64,000 bases of DNA from Janibacter sp. Soil728 (GTDB lineage: Bacteria; Actinomycetota; Actinomycetes; Actinomycetales; Dermatophilaceae), in the NCBI RefSeq assembly GCF_001428305.1, contig NZ_LMRZ01000003.1, positions 382,225-446,224 on the forward strand. The letters are read 5' to 3'. Shown in pieces: positions 1 to 8,367 of the stretch (position 1 is its first letter; every line of letters starts with the position of its first letter). The notes below the pieces were generated by a model. The model was not told the DNA's origin. It was given only the letters and a program-made list of their open reading frames with translations, and ran no database searches. The position numbers and the translations under genes are program-made.

Positions 1-721
1 TGCGGTCAAAGGGCCACACGGTGACGACGGCCTTGCCGACGACGAGATCGAGGGGCACGGATCCGTCGCTGCCGGTGCCACCGGGGTCGTGGTAACGAGA
101 GTCCGAGGAGTCGCTGCGGTTGTCGCCCATGACCCACATACGGCCGCTGGGCACCGTGATGTCGAACTCCATGTCGCTCGGGTTGACTCCGGGCTTGAGG
201 TAGGCGGACTCCTCGACGGGTTCGCCGTTGACGAGCAGGCGGCCCTCGGCGTCGCAGCACTGCACGTGGTCCCCGGGCATGCCGATGACTCGCTTGATGA
301 GGTGTCCCTCCGAGGTGTCGGGCAGCAGGCCGACGAACATCATCGCGTCTCGCAGGCCGTTGAGCACGGCACCGCGGTTGGTCACCTGGACGGGGCTGAG
401 CCAGTCACCCGGGTCGGCGAAGACCACGACGTCACCCCGCTTGAGCTCGAAGGGGCCCGGAGTGAGCTTGGAGACGACGACCCGGTCACCCACGAGCAGC
501 GTGTTCTGCATCGACTCGCTCGGGATGAAGAAGGCCTGGATGAGGAAGGTCTTGACGACGAAGGAGAGGGTCAGCGCCATCGCGAGGACGACGACGGTCT
601 CCCGCACGGCACCCCCCAGCCGCGCTCCGGCGCCCCGCTCATCACGGACCCTCTCCTCGCGGGCACGGTCCTTGTGAGAGTCCTCGGCCTCTGCGTGAGC
701 CGAATCAGGATCGTGTGCCAC
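1..721 (-). CDS. lepB: Signal peptidase I, copy 1 (3' end outside the window)
   Basis: Membrane serine protease that removes signal peptides from exported proteins on the outer face of the cytoplasmic membrane. The reverse strand reads from a GTG at 721, preceded by a GAGGAAGAG ribosome site, and stays open to the window edge (240 codons visible). After a charged N-terminal segment there is one membrane anchor (about residues 41-66), then the catalytic serine in IPSESM (S70), the general-base lysine in LIKRV (K143), and the late GDNRSDSSDSR box. The visible part ends with TVWPF, close to the usual C-terminus, so only a few residues are probably missing. A second paralogue lies immediately upstream at 830-1510, giving a tandem signal peptidase pair beside rplS, as in many actinobacteria. 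Confidence 0.95.
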   Translation of the reverse strand, partial: MAHDPDSAHAEAEDSHKDRAREERVRDERGAGARLGGAVRETVVVLAMALTLSFVVKTFLIQAFFIPSESMQNTLLVGDRVVVSKLTPGPFELKRGDVVVFADPGDWLSPVQVTNRGAVLNGLRDAMMFVGLLPDTSEGHLIKRVIGMPGDHVQCCDAEGRLLVNGEPVEESAYLKPGVNPSDMEFDITVPSGRMWVMGDNRSDSSDSRYHDPGGTGSDGSVPLDLVVGKAVVTVWPFDR

Positions 722-829
722 GGGTCTCTTCCTCTAGCGCGCCCGGCAGGTCGGGCATCTCGGCCCCCAGTATGCGCGCTCGCGGTCCTCGCGGACGTGA
801 GCACGGGGCCCGTGTCCTGACGACCCTGC

Positions 830-1510
830 TCAGGAGCCGAGGCCACCGATGCGGTCGAGGGGCCAGTAGCGCCACGACACATGGCCCACGACATCGTCCA
901 CCTGCACCATGCCGCCGCCCGGATCGCCGAGGTGGGCGCGGGAGTCGGCCGAGTCGCTGCGGTTGTCCCCCAGGACGAAGAGGCGCCCCTGCGGGACCAC
1001 GACGTCGAAGGGGGTGTCGCAGGCCGCGGTGCCAGGCGCGAGCCACGGCTCGGCGACGGCCTCGTCGTTGACCAACAGACCGCCCGCCGGCGTGCACGTC
1101 ACGTGGTCCCCACCGACGCCGGCCACCCGCTTGAGGAAGTCCTGCTCACCGAGGTCGATGGACAGGGCCGACGCAGCGCCGGACAGGACCGTGCCGATGA
1201 GCCCGTCCGAGACGAAGGGGGTGCGGTCGGCCGCGGCGAAGGTCGTGGTCCCGTCGAAGACGATGACATCGCCCCGCTCGACGTGGGAGGCGCCGATCTT
1301 GGTGACCACCACCCGGTCCCCGGCAGCGATCGTCGGCGCCATCGAGGCACTCGGCACGTGGAAGGACTCCATGACGAAGATGCGCACGAGCATGACGAGC
1401 AGCACCGCCACCGCGATCTCGACCAGGAGACGGCGTGCGGGACGCACGTCGACCCCCGCCGGAGGTCCGGCGGGGGTCGAGGAGTCTTGCTGCGTGGGCT
1501 CGGTCGACAT
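830..1510 (-). CDS. lepB: Signal peptidase I, copy 2
   Basis: Second type I signal peptidase of 226 residues. It has a short Thr/Pro-rich cytoplasmic N-terminus, one transmembrane segment (about 28-46), the catalytic serine in VPSASM (S56), the catalytic lysine in FLKRV (K128), and the GDNRSDSADSR box near the C-terminus. It is about 108 bp upstream of the first copy on the same strand, so the two are probably co-transcribed. The paralogues differ in the segment between the serine and lysine boxes, which suggests different substrate preference. That is inference; both retain the full catalytic dyad. Confidence 0.96.
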   Translation of the reverse strand: MSTEPTQQDSSTPAGPPAGVDVRPARRLLVEIAVAVLLVMLVRIFVMESFHVPSASMAPTIAAGDRVVVTKIGASHVERGDVIVFDGTTTFAAADRTPFVSDGLIGTVLSGAASALSIDLGEQDFLKRVAGVGGDHVTCTPAGGLLVNDEAVAEPWLAPGTAACDTPFDVVVPQGRLFVLGDNRSDSADSRAHLGDPGGGMVQVDDVVGHVSWRYWPLDRIGGLGS

Positions 1511-1543
1511 CGGGGTCAGCCTAGGCCCGCACGCTGGCGAGGG

Positions 1544-1900
1544 TCAGTTCGCGGGGGTGTCGCGACGCTCGCGGATGCGAGCAGCCTTGCCGCGCAGGTT
1601 GCGCAGGTAGTACAGCTTGGCGCGGCGGACGTCACCACGGGTGGCGACCTCGATCTTCTCGATGACCGGGGTGTGCAGCGGGAAGGTCCGCTCCACGCCG
1701 ACGCCGAAGGAGACCTTGCGGACGGTGAAGGTCTCGCCGACGCCGCCGCCGTGGCGACGGATGACGATGCCCTGGAAGAGCTGGACACGGGAGCGGCTGC
1801 CCTCGATGACCTTGACGTGGACCTTGACGGTGTCGCCGGCCCGGAACTCGGGGATGTCGTCCCGCAGGGACGCCTTGTCGATCTCGTCGAAACGCTGCAT
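1544..1900 (-). CDS. rplS: 50S ribosomal protein L19
   Basis: L19 lies at the 30S-50S interface of the ribosome. The 118-residue product starts [13 protein letters not shown] and contains the typical [13 protein letters not shown] and [12 protein letters not shown] stretches and the basic [15 protein letters not shown] tail. The frame is open well upstream, but the ATG at 1900 matches the family start and is preceded by a purine-rich AAGAAAG site. It sits between trmD and the lepB pair in the conserved trmD-rplS-lepB order, although here a divergent small membrane gene separates it from trmD. Confidence 0.97.
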   Translation of the reverse strand: MQRFDEIDKASLRDDIPEFRAGDTVKVHVKVIEGSRSRVQLFQGIVIRRHGGGVGETFTVRKVSFGVGVERTFPLHTPVIEKIEVATRGDVRRAKLYYLRNLRGKAARIRERRDTPAN

Positions 1901-2086
1901 GGCGCTGTCGCTTTCTTGCGAACGCCACAGGCCGTCCGCCCTCGTCAGTAGTGTGTGAGGAGTCGCGCCCACCGCCGCGTGCCGTGGGGTGGACCCGCAC
2001 ACTGTGCGGGCCCGGGTCTCGGCACTCCCCCTGTGGCAGGGGCGGTGTCGTTGAGCGCAATGTCCGATTCTGCCAGAGGGGAGCGC
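1901..2086. promoter_or_regulatory. Divergent intergenic region between rplS and a small membrane gene
   Basis: This 186-bp gap must hold the leftward promoter of rplS and the rightward promoter of the gene at 2087. A short hairpin, cccgcac-act-gtgcggg at 1994-2010, would lie in the rplS leader RNA and could act in ribosomal-protein leader control. No clear sigma-70 -35/-10 pair stands out by eye. Confidence 0.4.
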
Positions 2087-2446
2087 GTGACCAGAAATCG
2101 CGATGATGCACCGTCTCGCCCGATCGAGGACGAAGCCCCTGACCGCCACCTCGTGAGCAGCCTGCTGACGCTGCTCCTCATCGCTCCGGCAGCGGCCGTC
2201 CTCGCGTCGCGCGTCCACGGCCTGGTGGCGATCGGCCAGCCCGATGGGAGCATCTGCAGCGGGACGGACCTGCTGTGGCCGATCGTGCAGCTCGGCCTGC
2301 CGGCCATCGCCATGATCATCGCGATCCCCGTCGCCCTGCTCTCTCTCGCGCACCGGGCCCGTGGGTGGCTCTGGTTGACGGGCGCACTCCTCGGCACGCT
2401 CCTCCTCGAGGTCGCGCTGCGCCTGTGGGTGCCCGGCTGCTCGTGA
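2087..2446 (+). CDS. Small predicted membrane protein
   Basis: Unrecognised protein of about 119 residues. After a charged N-terminus it has about three hydrophobic segments (starting [19 protein letters not shown], then [19 protein letters not shown], then [19 protein letters not shown]) and ends in PGCS, so it is almost certainly an inner-membrane protein. I prefer the GTG at 2087 because AGAGGGGAG lies just upstream; an in-frame ATG at 2060 would add nine residues. It is convergent with trmD (13-bp gap) and divergent from rplS. No catalytic motif was seen and no function is proposed. Confidence 0.7.
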   Translation: MTRNRDDAPSRPIEDEAPDRHLVSSLLTLLLIAPAAAVLASRVHGLVAIGQPDGSICSGTDLLWPIVQLGLPAIAMIIAIPVALLSLAHRARGWLWLTGALLGTLLLEVALRLWVPGCS

Positions 2447-2459
2447 GGTCGTCGGCCCG

Positions 2460-3659
2460 TCAGCGACGCAGGCGTCGGGTGAGGTCGACCGTGCCGGGTC
2501 CCTCACCGGGCCCCGCGACGCGATAGCCCGCCTTCTTGTACATCTTCAGCAGTCGCGGCTGGTCGGCGCCGGTGTTGAGCCACAGCGTCGTGACATCGGT
2601 CGGGGCCAGCGCCTCGGCATGCGCGAGGAGCGCCCGACCGAGCCCACGCCCCTGCAGGTCCGGAGCGATCATGAGTCGGCCGATCTGCCAGGTGGTCGGC
2701 TCCTGCGGATCCCGCCGCACCCGCACCGACCCCACGAGGCGTCCTTCAGACCTGAAGAGATGGGTGCTCCACTGCTCGAGGGTGTCGGCCACCGTGGCCG
2801 CGTCCTCGGCAGGAGCGCCCCACCAGTGCTGCTCCGGCGTCACCATCTCGATCCAGCAGGCCTTCTGCAGCACCGCCAGCTCCGCAGCATCCCCGCGCCC
2901 GGCCACGGAGTGCTCGAGACCCGAGAGCTCCCTGGTCGTGGCCGCTGCGGTCAGCAGGTCGGGACGGCGGGCCGCCGTGCGGGCCAGCCGCTGCTCGTAC
3001 CGCCACTGCGCGATGGCGCCGTGGTTGCCGCCGAGGAGGACCTCCGGCACGGATCGCTCCACGCCGGCGGCATCCGTCCAGGACGACGGCTTGGTGTAGA
3101 TGGGGTACTCGAGCAACCCCCCTTCGTGCGACTCCTCGACGAGGGACTCGGCGTTGCCGACGACCCCCGGCAGGAGCCGACCGATGGCCTCGACCATGGC
3201 CAGGACGGCGACCTCACCGCCGTTGAGCACGTAGTCCCCGAGCGACACGACCCGCACCTCCATGCGGTCGCCGGCCCACTCGTAGACGCGTTCGTCGATG
3301 CCCTCGTACCGCCCACACGCGAAGGCGAGCCAGGGTGCCTGGGCCAGCTCCTTGGCCATCGCCTGGCTGAAGCGCTCACCGCCGGGTCCCGGGACGATCA
3401 GCACCGGGGCCGCTCCCGTGGCCTCGTCCGCGGAGTCGAGCACGTGGGTGAGCGCCTCGCTCCACGGCTGGGCCTTCATGACCATGCCTGCTCCCCCGCC
3501 GTAGGGGGTGTCGTCGACCGTGCGGTGCCGGTCGTGGGCGAAGCCGCGCAGGTCGTGCACCCGCAGGTCGATCAGTCCGTCCCGTCGGGCCTTGCCGATG
3601 AGCGAGATGTCCAGGGCTTCGAGGTACTCCGGGAAGATCGAGACCGCGTCGATGCGCAC
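2460..3659 (-). CDS. trmD: tRNA (guanine-37-N1)-methyltransferase fused to a GNAT acetyltransferase domain
   Basis: TrmD transfers a methyl group from S-adenosylmethionine to G37 of tRNAs, preventing +1 frameshifting. The 399-residue protein is far longer than a usual TrmD (about 230-270). Residues 1 to about 235 are Trm[13 protein letters not shown] start, [13 protein letters not shown], the trefoil-knot [13 protein letters not shown], and [10 protein letters not shown]. Residues about 255-399 form a second domain with a GNAT acetyl-CoA motif ([16 protein letters not shown], about 330-345). The frame is continuous, so this is a true fusion. The position of the usual catalytic aspartate (DS[FH]) reads EESH (E176). 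It is followed at 5 bp by rimM upstream, in the rpsP-khpA-rimM-trmD order. The substrate of the acetyltransferase is unknown. Confidence 0.93.
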   Translation of the reverse strand: MRIDAVSIFPEYLEALDISLIGKARRDGLIDLRVHDLRGFAHDRHRTVDDTPYGGGAGMVMKAQPWSEALTHVLDSADEATGAAPVLIVPGPGGERFSQAMAKELAQAPWLAFACGRYEGIDERVYEWAGDRMEVRVVSLGDYVLNGGEVAVLAMVEAIGRLLPGVVGNAESLVEESHEGGLLEYPIYTKPSSWTDAAGVERSVPEVLLGGNHGAIAQWRYEQRLARTAARRPDLLTAAATTRELSGLEHSVAGRGDAAELAVLQKACWIEMVTPEQHWWGAPAEDAATVADTLEQWSTHLFRSEGRLVGSVRVRRDPQEPTTWQIGRLMIAPDLQGRGLGRALLAHAEALAPTDVTTLWLNTGADQPRLLKMYKKAGYRVAGPGEGPGTVDLTRRLRR

Positions 3660-3663
3660 CGAG

Positions 3664-4212
3664 TCAGTCCCCCTTCACATCGAGGTCGAGCAGCCCGGGG
3701 GGCGCGTCGACGACGACGCGGCCGGCCTCGGGGTCGACCTCGGGGACGATCTCCTCGACGAAGGGGACGAGAGCCTCCGTGCCGTCGGGGCGGCGCAGCC
3801 GGAGCCGGTCCTGGGCGGCGCCGAGCTCCAGGGCGATGACCTCGCCCAGGACCCGACCGGAGGGGTCGACCGCTTGCAGGCCAACGAGGTCCTCCTCGTA
3901 CCAGCCCTCGTCGTCCCGCGTCGGGTCCGGCTGGTCCAGGGCGAGCACCAGGCGGGTACCGCGCAACGACTCGGCGCCCGTGCGGTCGGGGATGCCCTCG
4001 AAGCCCAGCAGCCAGACGCCCTGGTGCACGCGGGTCGTGGCGAGCGTCAGCTGGCGGGGCACGCCGGTTCCCTCCTGGGCTCGGGTGTCGAAGACGACCC
4101 CGGGCACGAAGCGTGCCTCCGGGTCGTCGGTGTGCAGCTGCACGGTGACCTCACCGCGCAGGGCGTGGGGCTTGCCGATGCGGGCGACCACGTGGCCATC
4201 GGTGCGACTCAT
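3664..4212 (-). CDS. rimM: 16S rRNA processing protein RimM
   Basis: RimM helps mature the 30S head and binds ribosomal protein S19. The 182-residue product from the ATG at 4212 begins [21 protein letters not shown], the family N-terminus. An N-terminal RimM barrel is followed by a PRC-barrel domain with the [14 protein letters not shown] stretch and an [15 protein letters not shown]-terminus. The frame is open further upstream, but that extension has no RimM character. It lies between the KH gene and trmD, reading in the same direction. Confidence 0.96.
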   Translation of the reverse strand: MSRTDGHVVARIGKPHALRGEVTVQLHTDDPEARFVPGVVFDTRAQEGTGVPRQLTLATTRVHQGVWLLGFEGIPDRTGAESLRGTRLVLALDQPDPTRDDEGWYEEDLVGLQAVDPSGRVLGEVIALELGAAQDRLRLRRPDGTEALVPFVEEIVPEVDPEAGRVVVDAPPGLLDLDVKGD

Positions 4213-4305
4213 GCGGGACAACCTATGCAGCCGGGCCCCGACATGGCGAATGGCCGCCCTCCCCGTGGGGATGGCGGCCATTCGACCAGAGGTCAGCGCT
4301 GGGTC

Positions 4306-4548
4306 TCAGCGCTCTCGGTCGGTGTCGACGATGTCGATCCGCACGTTGTCGCCGCCGCCGAGCGCACCGAGAACGGTGCGCAGCGCAGAAGCGGTCCGGC
4401 CGGAGCGACCGATGACGCGACCGAGGTCATCGGGGTGCACGCGCACCTCGAGGATCTCTCCGCGACGCAGGTTCTTGCTCCGGACGACGACATCGTCCTT
4501 GTGATCGACGATGCCGGTGACCAGGTGCTCGAGCGCCTCGTCGAGCAT
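4306..4548 (-). CDS. khpA: KH-domain RNA-binding protein, KhpA (YlqC) type
   Basis: Small RNA-binding protein of 80 residues consisting almost entirely of one KH domain. The GRSGRTASALRTVLGA segment carries a variant GxxG loop. It starts MLDEALEHLVTGIVDH, typical of the KhpA family, which partners with KhpB/Jag in firmicutes to affect cell-envelope growth; the actinobacterial role is less clear. The ATG at 4548 lies 1 bp beyond the rpsP stop, implying translational coupling. Confidence 0.93.
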   Translation of the reverse strand: MLDEALEHLVTGIVDHKDDVVVRSKNLRRGEILEVRVHPDDLGRVIGRSGRTASALRTVLGALGGGDNVRIDIVDTDRER

Positions 4549-4549
4549 C

Positions 4550-5101
4550 TCAGGCCTCGGTGGTGGTCTCGGCCTCGTCAGAGGACGCAGCGGCGTCCTC
4601 GGAGGTGGCGTCGGCCTCGGCGGCAGCCTTGTCCTCGGCAGCCTTGGCGTCGGCCGCAGCCTTCTCCTCGGCGGCCTTCGCGTCGGCGGCCTTCTTGTCA
4701 GCGGCCTCCTTGGCGGCCTTCTTCTTCGCCGTGATGGCCTCGTGCTCGGCACCCTCCTTGTCGGAGGACGCGAGGGCAGCCTCGTAGAGGTCCTTCTTGG
4801 AGGTCTTGGGCTCCTTGACCTTCAGGGTGCCCTCGGCGCCGGGCTCGCCCTTGAACTTCTGCCAGTCACCGGTGATCTTCAGCAGCGCGGCGACGGCCTC
4901 GGTGGGCTGGGCGCCCTGGGAGAGCCAGTGCTGGGCGCGCTCGCCGTCGATCTTGATGACCGAGGGCTCCTCGGTGGGGTGGTACTGACCGATCTCCTCG
5001 ATCGCCCGGCCATCGCGCTTGGCGCGCGAGTCCATGATGACGACACGGTAGAACGGCTTGTGGATCTTGCCCATACGCTTCAGGCGAATCTTGACGGCCA
5101 C
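4550..5101 (-). CDS. rpsP: 30S ribosomal protein S16 with long Ala/Lys/Glu tail
   Basis: S16 is an early-assembling protein of the 30S body. The GTG at 5101 gives the family start [19 protein letters not shown] sits just upstream, which favours this start over an in-frame ATG eight codons earlier. Residues about 1-85 are the S16 domain ([30 protein letters not shown]). Residues about 100-183 form an extension rich in Ala, Lys, Asp and Glu, probably helical and then disordered, with an acidic end. Such extensions are common in actinobacterial S16. It is first in the rpsP-khpA-rimM-trmD run. Confidence 0.96.
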   Translation of the reverse strand: MAVKIRLKRMGKIHKPFYRVVIMDSRAKRDGRAIEEIGQYHPTEEPSVIKIDGERAQHWLSQGAQPTEAVAALLKITGDWQKFKGEPGAEGTLKVKEPKTSKKDLYEAALASSDKEGAEHEAITAKKKAAKEAADKKAADAKAAEEKAAADAKAAEDKAAAEADATSEDAAASSDEAETTTEA

Positions 5102-5389
5102 GTGAGTGGTCCCTTCAGTCATGAGCACGGCGAGACCGTGCGCTGGTCGCACGGGGTATCGGGCTCGGGGTGTAGGCATCCGGCGCGCAGGAGAGATCAC
5201 CGGCGCGGACGGGTACGCAGGGGATTCTTCCACGGGGGCGCCGCAGGGCCAAAACAGGACGACGAAGCGTCACCCGCAGGGCCCCGGCAGTTGCTCTCGC
5301 GGTCACCGTGACGTCGCTCACCCCGACTTGGCTGAGCCCGTCCCGGTCCCCTTGCCCGGAGACGACCCCTGATCAAGGAGAGCATTTCC
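5102..5389. promoter_or_regulatory. Divergent promoter region between rpsP and the PhoX-like gene
   Basis: This 288-bp intergenic stretch must hold the rpsP operon promoter (leftward) and the promoter of the gene at 5390 (rightward). A strong AAGGAG ribosome site at 5375-5380 serves the rightward gene. No convincing operator or hairpin was seen. Confidence 0.4.
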
Positions 5390-6751
5390 GTGAGTACCGA
5401 GCACTCCCCCTCCGTCCAGCGCCGCACGATCATCCAGGGCGCGGCCGCCCTCGCGGCCCTCGGCCCGCTGGGCGCCCTCGGCGCACGCACCGCCGGTGCC
5501 GCCCCGATGGCCCGCGCCCCCTTCGGACCCGACTACGGGCCGCTGCGCCCGACGAAGGACCAGACGACCGGCCTCGAGCTGATCACGCTGCCCAAGGGCT
5601 TCGAGTACGTCAGCTTCGGCTGGACGGGCTCGCTGATGTCCGACGGCCTGCGCACCCCCCGAGCGCACGACGGCATGGCGGCCTTCCGCGACGGCGACCT
5701 GGTCCGCCTCGTGCGCAACCACGAGGTCGGCGGCGGACCCGCCTTCGCCTCGCCCGCGTACGACGCCCTCGAGGCCGGCGGTGGCACGACCACCCTCGTC
5801 TTCGACCCGGACAAGGGCGAGCTCGTCGAGTCCTACGCCTCGCTCGCCGGCACCCGGACCAACTGTGCGGGCGGCCCGACCCCGTGGGGCACGTGGCTGT
5901 CCTGCGAGGAGACGACGCACATCTCGGCCGACGGCACCCGCCACGGCTACGTCTTCGAGGTGCCGACCAAGGGCATGAGCAATGGTGTCCCGCTCACGGC
6001 GATGGGCCGCTTCTCCCACGAGGCGACCTGCATCGACCCCTCGACGGGCATCGTCTACCTCACCGAGGACGCGACGCCCTCCGGCCTCTACCGCTTCCTC
6101 CCGAAGACCCCCGGCACGCTCGCCGACGGCGGCGAGCTGCAGATGCTCGCCATCGGCTCGGCGACGCGCCAGACGTACTCCGACGCAACCGGTACCACCT
6201 ACACCGACCTGTCCTGGGTCACCATCGACCAGCCCGACCCGGGCCGCGGCGAGACCAGCACGGTGCGGCAGGGCATCGCCAAGGGCGGCGCGCAGTTCGC
6301 CCGCCTCGAAGGGGCCTGGTGGGGCAACGACCGCGCCTACATCGTCTCCACGAGCGGCGGTCCGGCCAAGCAGGGACAGGTCTTCGAGTACGACCCCAAG
6401 ACGGAGACCCTCACCGTCCTCATCGCCTCGCCGAGCGCTCAGACGCTCAACAACCCCGACAACATCAGCGTCTCCCCGCGCGGTGGCATCGTGCTGTGCG
6501 AGGACGGCAGCGGGAGCGAGTACCTGCACGGTCTGACCGCGACGGGCGAGATCTTCCCCTTCGCCCAGAACACCGTGGTCCTGCCGAGCGACAACCTCGC
6601 CGGGAGCACCGTCAAGGCCGGCAACTACGTCGGGTCCGAGTGGTGCGGCTCCACCTTCGAGCCGAAGAACGGCAACTGGATGTTCGCCAACATCCAGACC
6701 CCGGGCATCACGCTGGCCATCACCGGCCCGTGGCGCAAGGGCGCTCTCTGA
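5390..6751 (+). CDS. PhoX-family (DUF839) Tat-exported phosphatase-like protein
   Basis: Predicted secreted protein of 453 residues. The N-terminus carries a twin-arginine signal (SVQRRTIIQ, arginines 11-12) followed by an Ala/Leu/Gly-rich stretch and a cleavage region near AGAAPMA. The mature part has the PhoX/DUF839 pattern of short beta-propeller blades: a conserved VRNHE, an early GPTPWGTWLSCEE segment, FSHEA, and NPDNISVSPRGG near the C-terminus. PhoX enzymes are Ca/Fe-dependent phosphomonoesterases; many DUF839 relatives have unproven activity. Start GTG at 5390 with AAGGAG upstream. No phosphate-regulation box was recognised nearby. Confidence 0.88.
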   Translation: MSTEHSPSVQRRTIIQGAAALAALGPLGALGARTAGAAPMARAPFGPDYGPLRPTKDQTTGLELITLPKGFEYVSFGWTGSLMSDGLRTPRAHDGMAAFRDGDLVRLVRNHEVGGGPAFASPAYDALEAGGGTTTLVFDPDKGELVESYASLAGTRTNCAGGPTPWGTWLSCEETTHISADGTRHGYVFEVPTKGMSNGVPLTAMGRFSHEATCIDPSTGIVYLTEDATPSGLYRFLPKTPGTLADGGELQMLAIGSATRQTYSDATGTTYTDLSWVTIDQPDPGRGETSTVRQGIAKGGAQFARLEGAWWGNDRAYIVSTSGGPAKQGQVFEYDPKTETLTVLIASPSAQTLNNPDNISVSPRGGIVLCEDGSGSEYLHGLTATGEIFPFAQNTVVLPSDNLAGSTVKAGNYVGSEWCGSTFEPKNGNWMFANIQTPGITLAITGPWRKGAL

Positions 6752-6764
6752 CGCAGATCGAGCA

Positions 6765-6801
6765 CGCAGGGGAGGCCACCGTCACGGTGGCCTCCCCTGC
6801 G
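6765..6801. terminator. Strong hairpin terminator between convergent genes
   Basis: Near-perfect inverted repeat with the arm cgcaggggaggccaccgt and its complement, about 18 bp per arm as written with a very tight turn. It sits between the convergent PhoX-like and Rrf2 genes and probably stops transcription from both sides. There is no long T run. Confidence 0.85.
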
Positions 6802-6808
6802 TCGCCGG

Positions 6809-7270
6809 TCAGCGGTTCTCCCAGGCACCGGGCGCGGCGACGGCCGTCCGGACGGCATCGGGGAAGTCGCCCGCGAGCACGTCGGCGAGGCTCGTGCCGT
6901 CGAGGACCGACCGGACGCTGGAGCGCACGGCGACCCACAGCGTCGGCAGGTGCGCGGCCGCGCCGTCGTAGCTCGTCGCCTGCGGCCGCTCCCCACGGAC
7001 CTCGGCGAGGGGACCGTCGACGGCGCGGATGACGTCGCCGACCGCGATCTCGTCCGCCGGCCGCGCGAGCCGGTACCCACCGTTGGCCCCCATGCGGCTC
7101 GTGACGAGCTGCGCGCGACGCAGGTCCGCGAGGATCGCCTCGAGGAACTTGCGCGGCAGCTCCTGCTCGGCGGCCAGCCGCACGACGGAGACCGGGGTCC
7201 CCCCTTCGCCGGAGGCCGCGAGGGTGAGCATCGCGCGGACCGCATAGTCCGACCGGGCCGAGATGTCCAT
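6809..7270 (-). CDS. Rrf2-family transcriptional regulator lacking cysteines
   Basis: Winged-helix regulator of 153 residues starting MDISARSDYAVRAMLTLA, the hallmark Rrf2 N-terminus, with the recognition-helix region ELPRKFLEAILADLRRA and the wing GANGGYRLARP. Iron-sulfur Rrf2 proteins (IscR, NsrR, RsrR) carry three cysteines after the wing; this one has no cysteine, so it resembles cluster-free CymR-type sensors of cysteine metabolism. It is divergent from a TauE/SafE sulfonate/sulfite permease, which supports a role in sulfur control. That role is inference. Confidence 0.88.
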   Translation of the reverse strand: MDISARSDYAVRAMLTLAASGEGGTPVSVVRLAAEQELPRKFLEAILADLRRAQLVTSRMGANGGYRLARPADEIAVGDVIRAVDGPLAEVRGERPQATSYDGAAAHLPTLWVAVRSSVRSVLDGTSLADVLAGDFPDAVRTAVAAPGAWENR

Positions 7271-7435
7271 GCCCCCCAGTATCCCGGCTCGCGGGCGTCC
7301 CGACCGCCCACGTCGTGAGACATAACGCGGCGTTACTTGACCCATAAGCAAACGTTGGATCAAACTCCTGCACAACGGGTGGGAGATCGTCTCGCCCGTC
7401 GCGCCGCACACTCCTCACGGAAAAGAGTCCTCCGT
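7271..7435. promoter_or_regulatory. Divergent Rrf2/TauE control region with palindrome
   Basis: A 13-bp palindrome, taacgcggcgtta, lies at 7323-7335 between the divergent regulator and permease genes and is the best candidate operator. Nearer the permease start the leader contains acggg...cccgt (about 7376-7400) and cgga...tccg pairs that could fold. None matches a riboswitch I recognise. Confidence 0.5.
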
Positions 7436-8356
7436 ATGCGCAAGCTCGTCCTCCTGGCCATCGTCGGCCTGCTCGCCCAGCTCGTCGACGGGTCACTCGG
7501 CATGGCCTACGGCGTGACGACGACCACCCTCCTGCTCGCCATCGGCACCAACCCCGTCGCCGCCTCGGCCACCGTGCACCTCGCCGAGATCGGCACGACC
7601 CTCGTCTCGGGCGCCTCGCACTGGCGCTTCGGCAATGTCGACTGGCCCGTGGTGCTCAAGATCGGCGTCCCCGGCGCCATCGGCGCCTTCGCCGGCGCGA
7701 CCTTCCTCTCCAGCCTCGACACCTCGACCGCCAAGCCGCTGATGTCCGGCATCCTGCTGGCGCTCGGTCTCTACGTCCTGGTCCGCTTCACCTTCAAGGG
7801 CCTGCGCAAGGACCGCCTCGGCACTCCTCTGCGCAAGCGCTTCCTCACCCCCCTGGGCCTCTTCGGCGGCTTCGTCGACGCGACCGGCGGCGGCGGGTGG
7901 GGTCCCGTCGGCACCCCGGCGATCCTCGCGAGCGGTCGGCTTGAGCCGCGCAAGGTCATCGGCTCGATCGACACGAGCGAGTTCCTCGTCTCCGTCGCCG
8001 CGAGCATCGGCTTCCTCGCCGCACTCGGATCGCAGGGCATCAAGTTCTCATGGGTCGCCATGCTCTTCATCGGTGGCGCGATCGCAGCCCCCATCGCAGC
8101 GTGGATCGTGCGCACGATCCCGCCGCGCATCCTCGGCTCGCTCGTCGGCGGGATCATCGTCCTGACCAATGCCCGCACGATCATCGGCACGGACGGCCTC
8201 GGGCTCTCCGGTGGCGCGACGTGGCTCGTCCACGTCCTCGTCGTGGTCGTCTGGGTCAGTGCCGTGCTCTACAGCCTGCGCGCGCACCGGGCCGAGGTGG
8301 CCGCATCGGCGGACTCCCCCGAGGCGGAGCGAGAGCTGGTCGGCGACCCCGCCTAG
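7436..8356 (+). CDS. TauE/SafE-family permease
   Basis: Predicted integral membrane transporter of 306 residues with about eight hydrophobic segments. It starts MRKLVLLAIVGLLAQLVDG and contains the family repeat region (GMAYGVTTTTLLLAIG; later GFVDATGGGGWGPVG). TauE/SafE proteins move sulfite, sulfoacetate or related anions across the cytoplasmic membrane. The ATG at 7436 starts just before the first membrane segment; an open frame 33 codons upstream has no family character. It is divergent from an Rrf2 regulator, which suggests sulfur-responsive control. Confidence 0.9.
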   Translation: MRKLVLLAIVGLLAQLVDGSLGMAYGVTTTTLLLAIGTNPVAASATVHLAEIGTTLVSGASHWRFGNVDWPVVLKIGVPGAIGAFAGATFLSSLDTSTAKPLMSGILLALGLYVLVRFTFKGLRKDRLGTPLRKRFLTPLGLFGGFVDATGGGGWGPVGTPAILASGRLEPRKVIGSIDTSEFLVSVAASIGFLAALGSQGIKFSWVAMLFIGGAIAAPIAAWIVRTIPPRILGSLVGGIIVLTNARTIIGTDGLGLSGGATWLVHVLVVVVWVSAVLYSLRAHRAEVAASADSPEAERELVGDPA

Positions 8357-8367
8357 CGCGGGCGGAC

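Noticed and set aside
1901-2506. N-terminal extension of the L19 frame to 2506
   Set aside because: The extension overlaps a divergent gene and its product has no ribosomal protein character; L19 starts at 1900.
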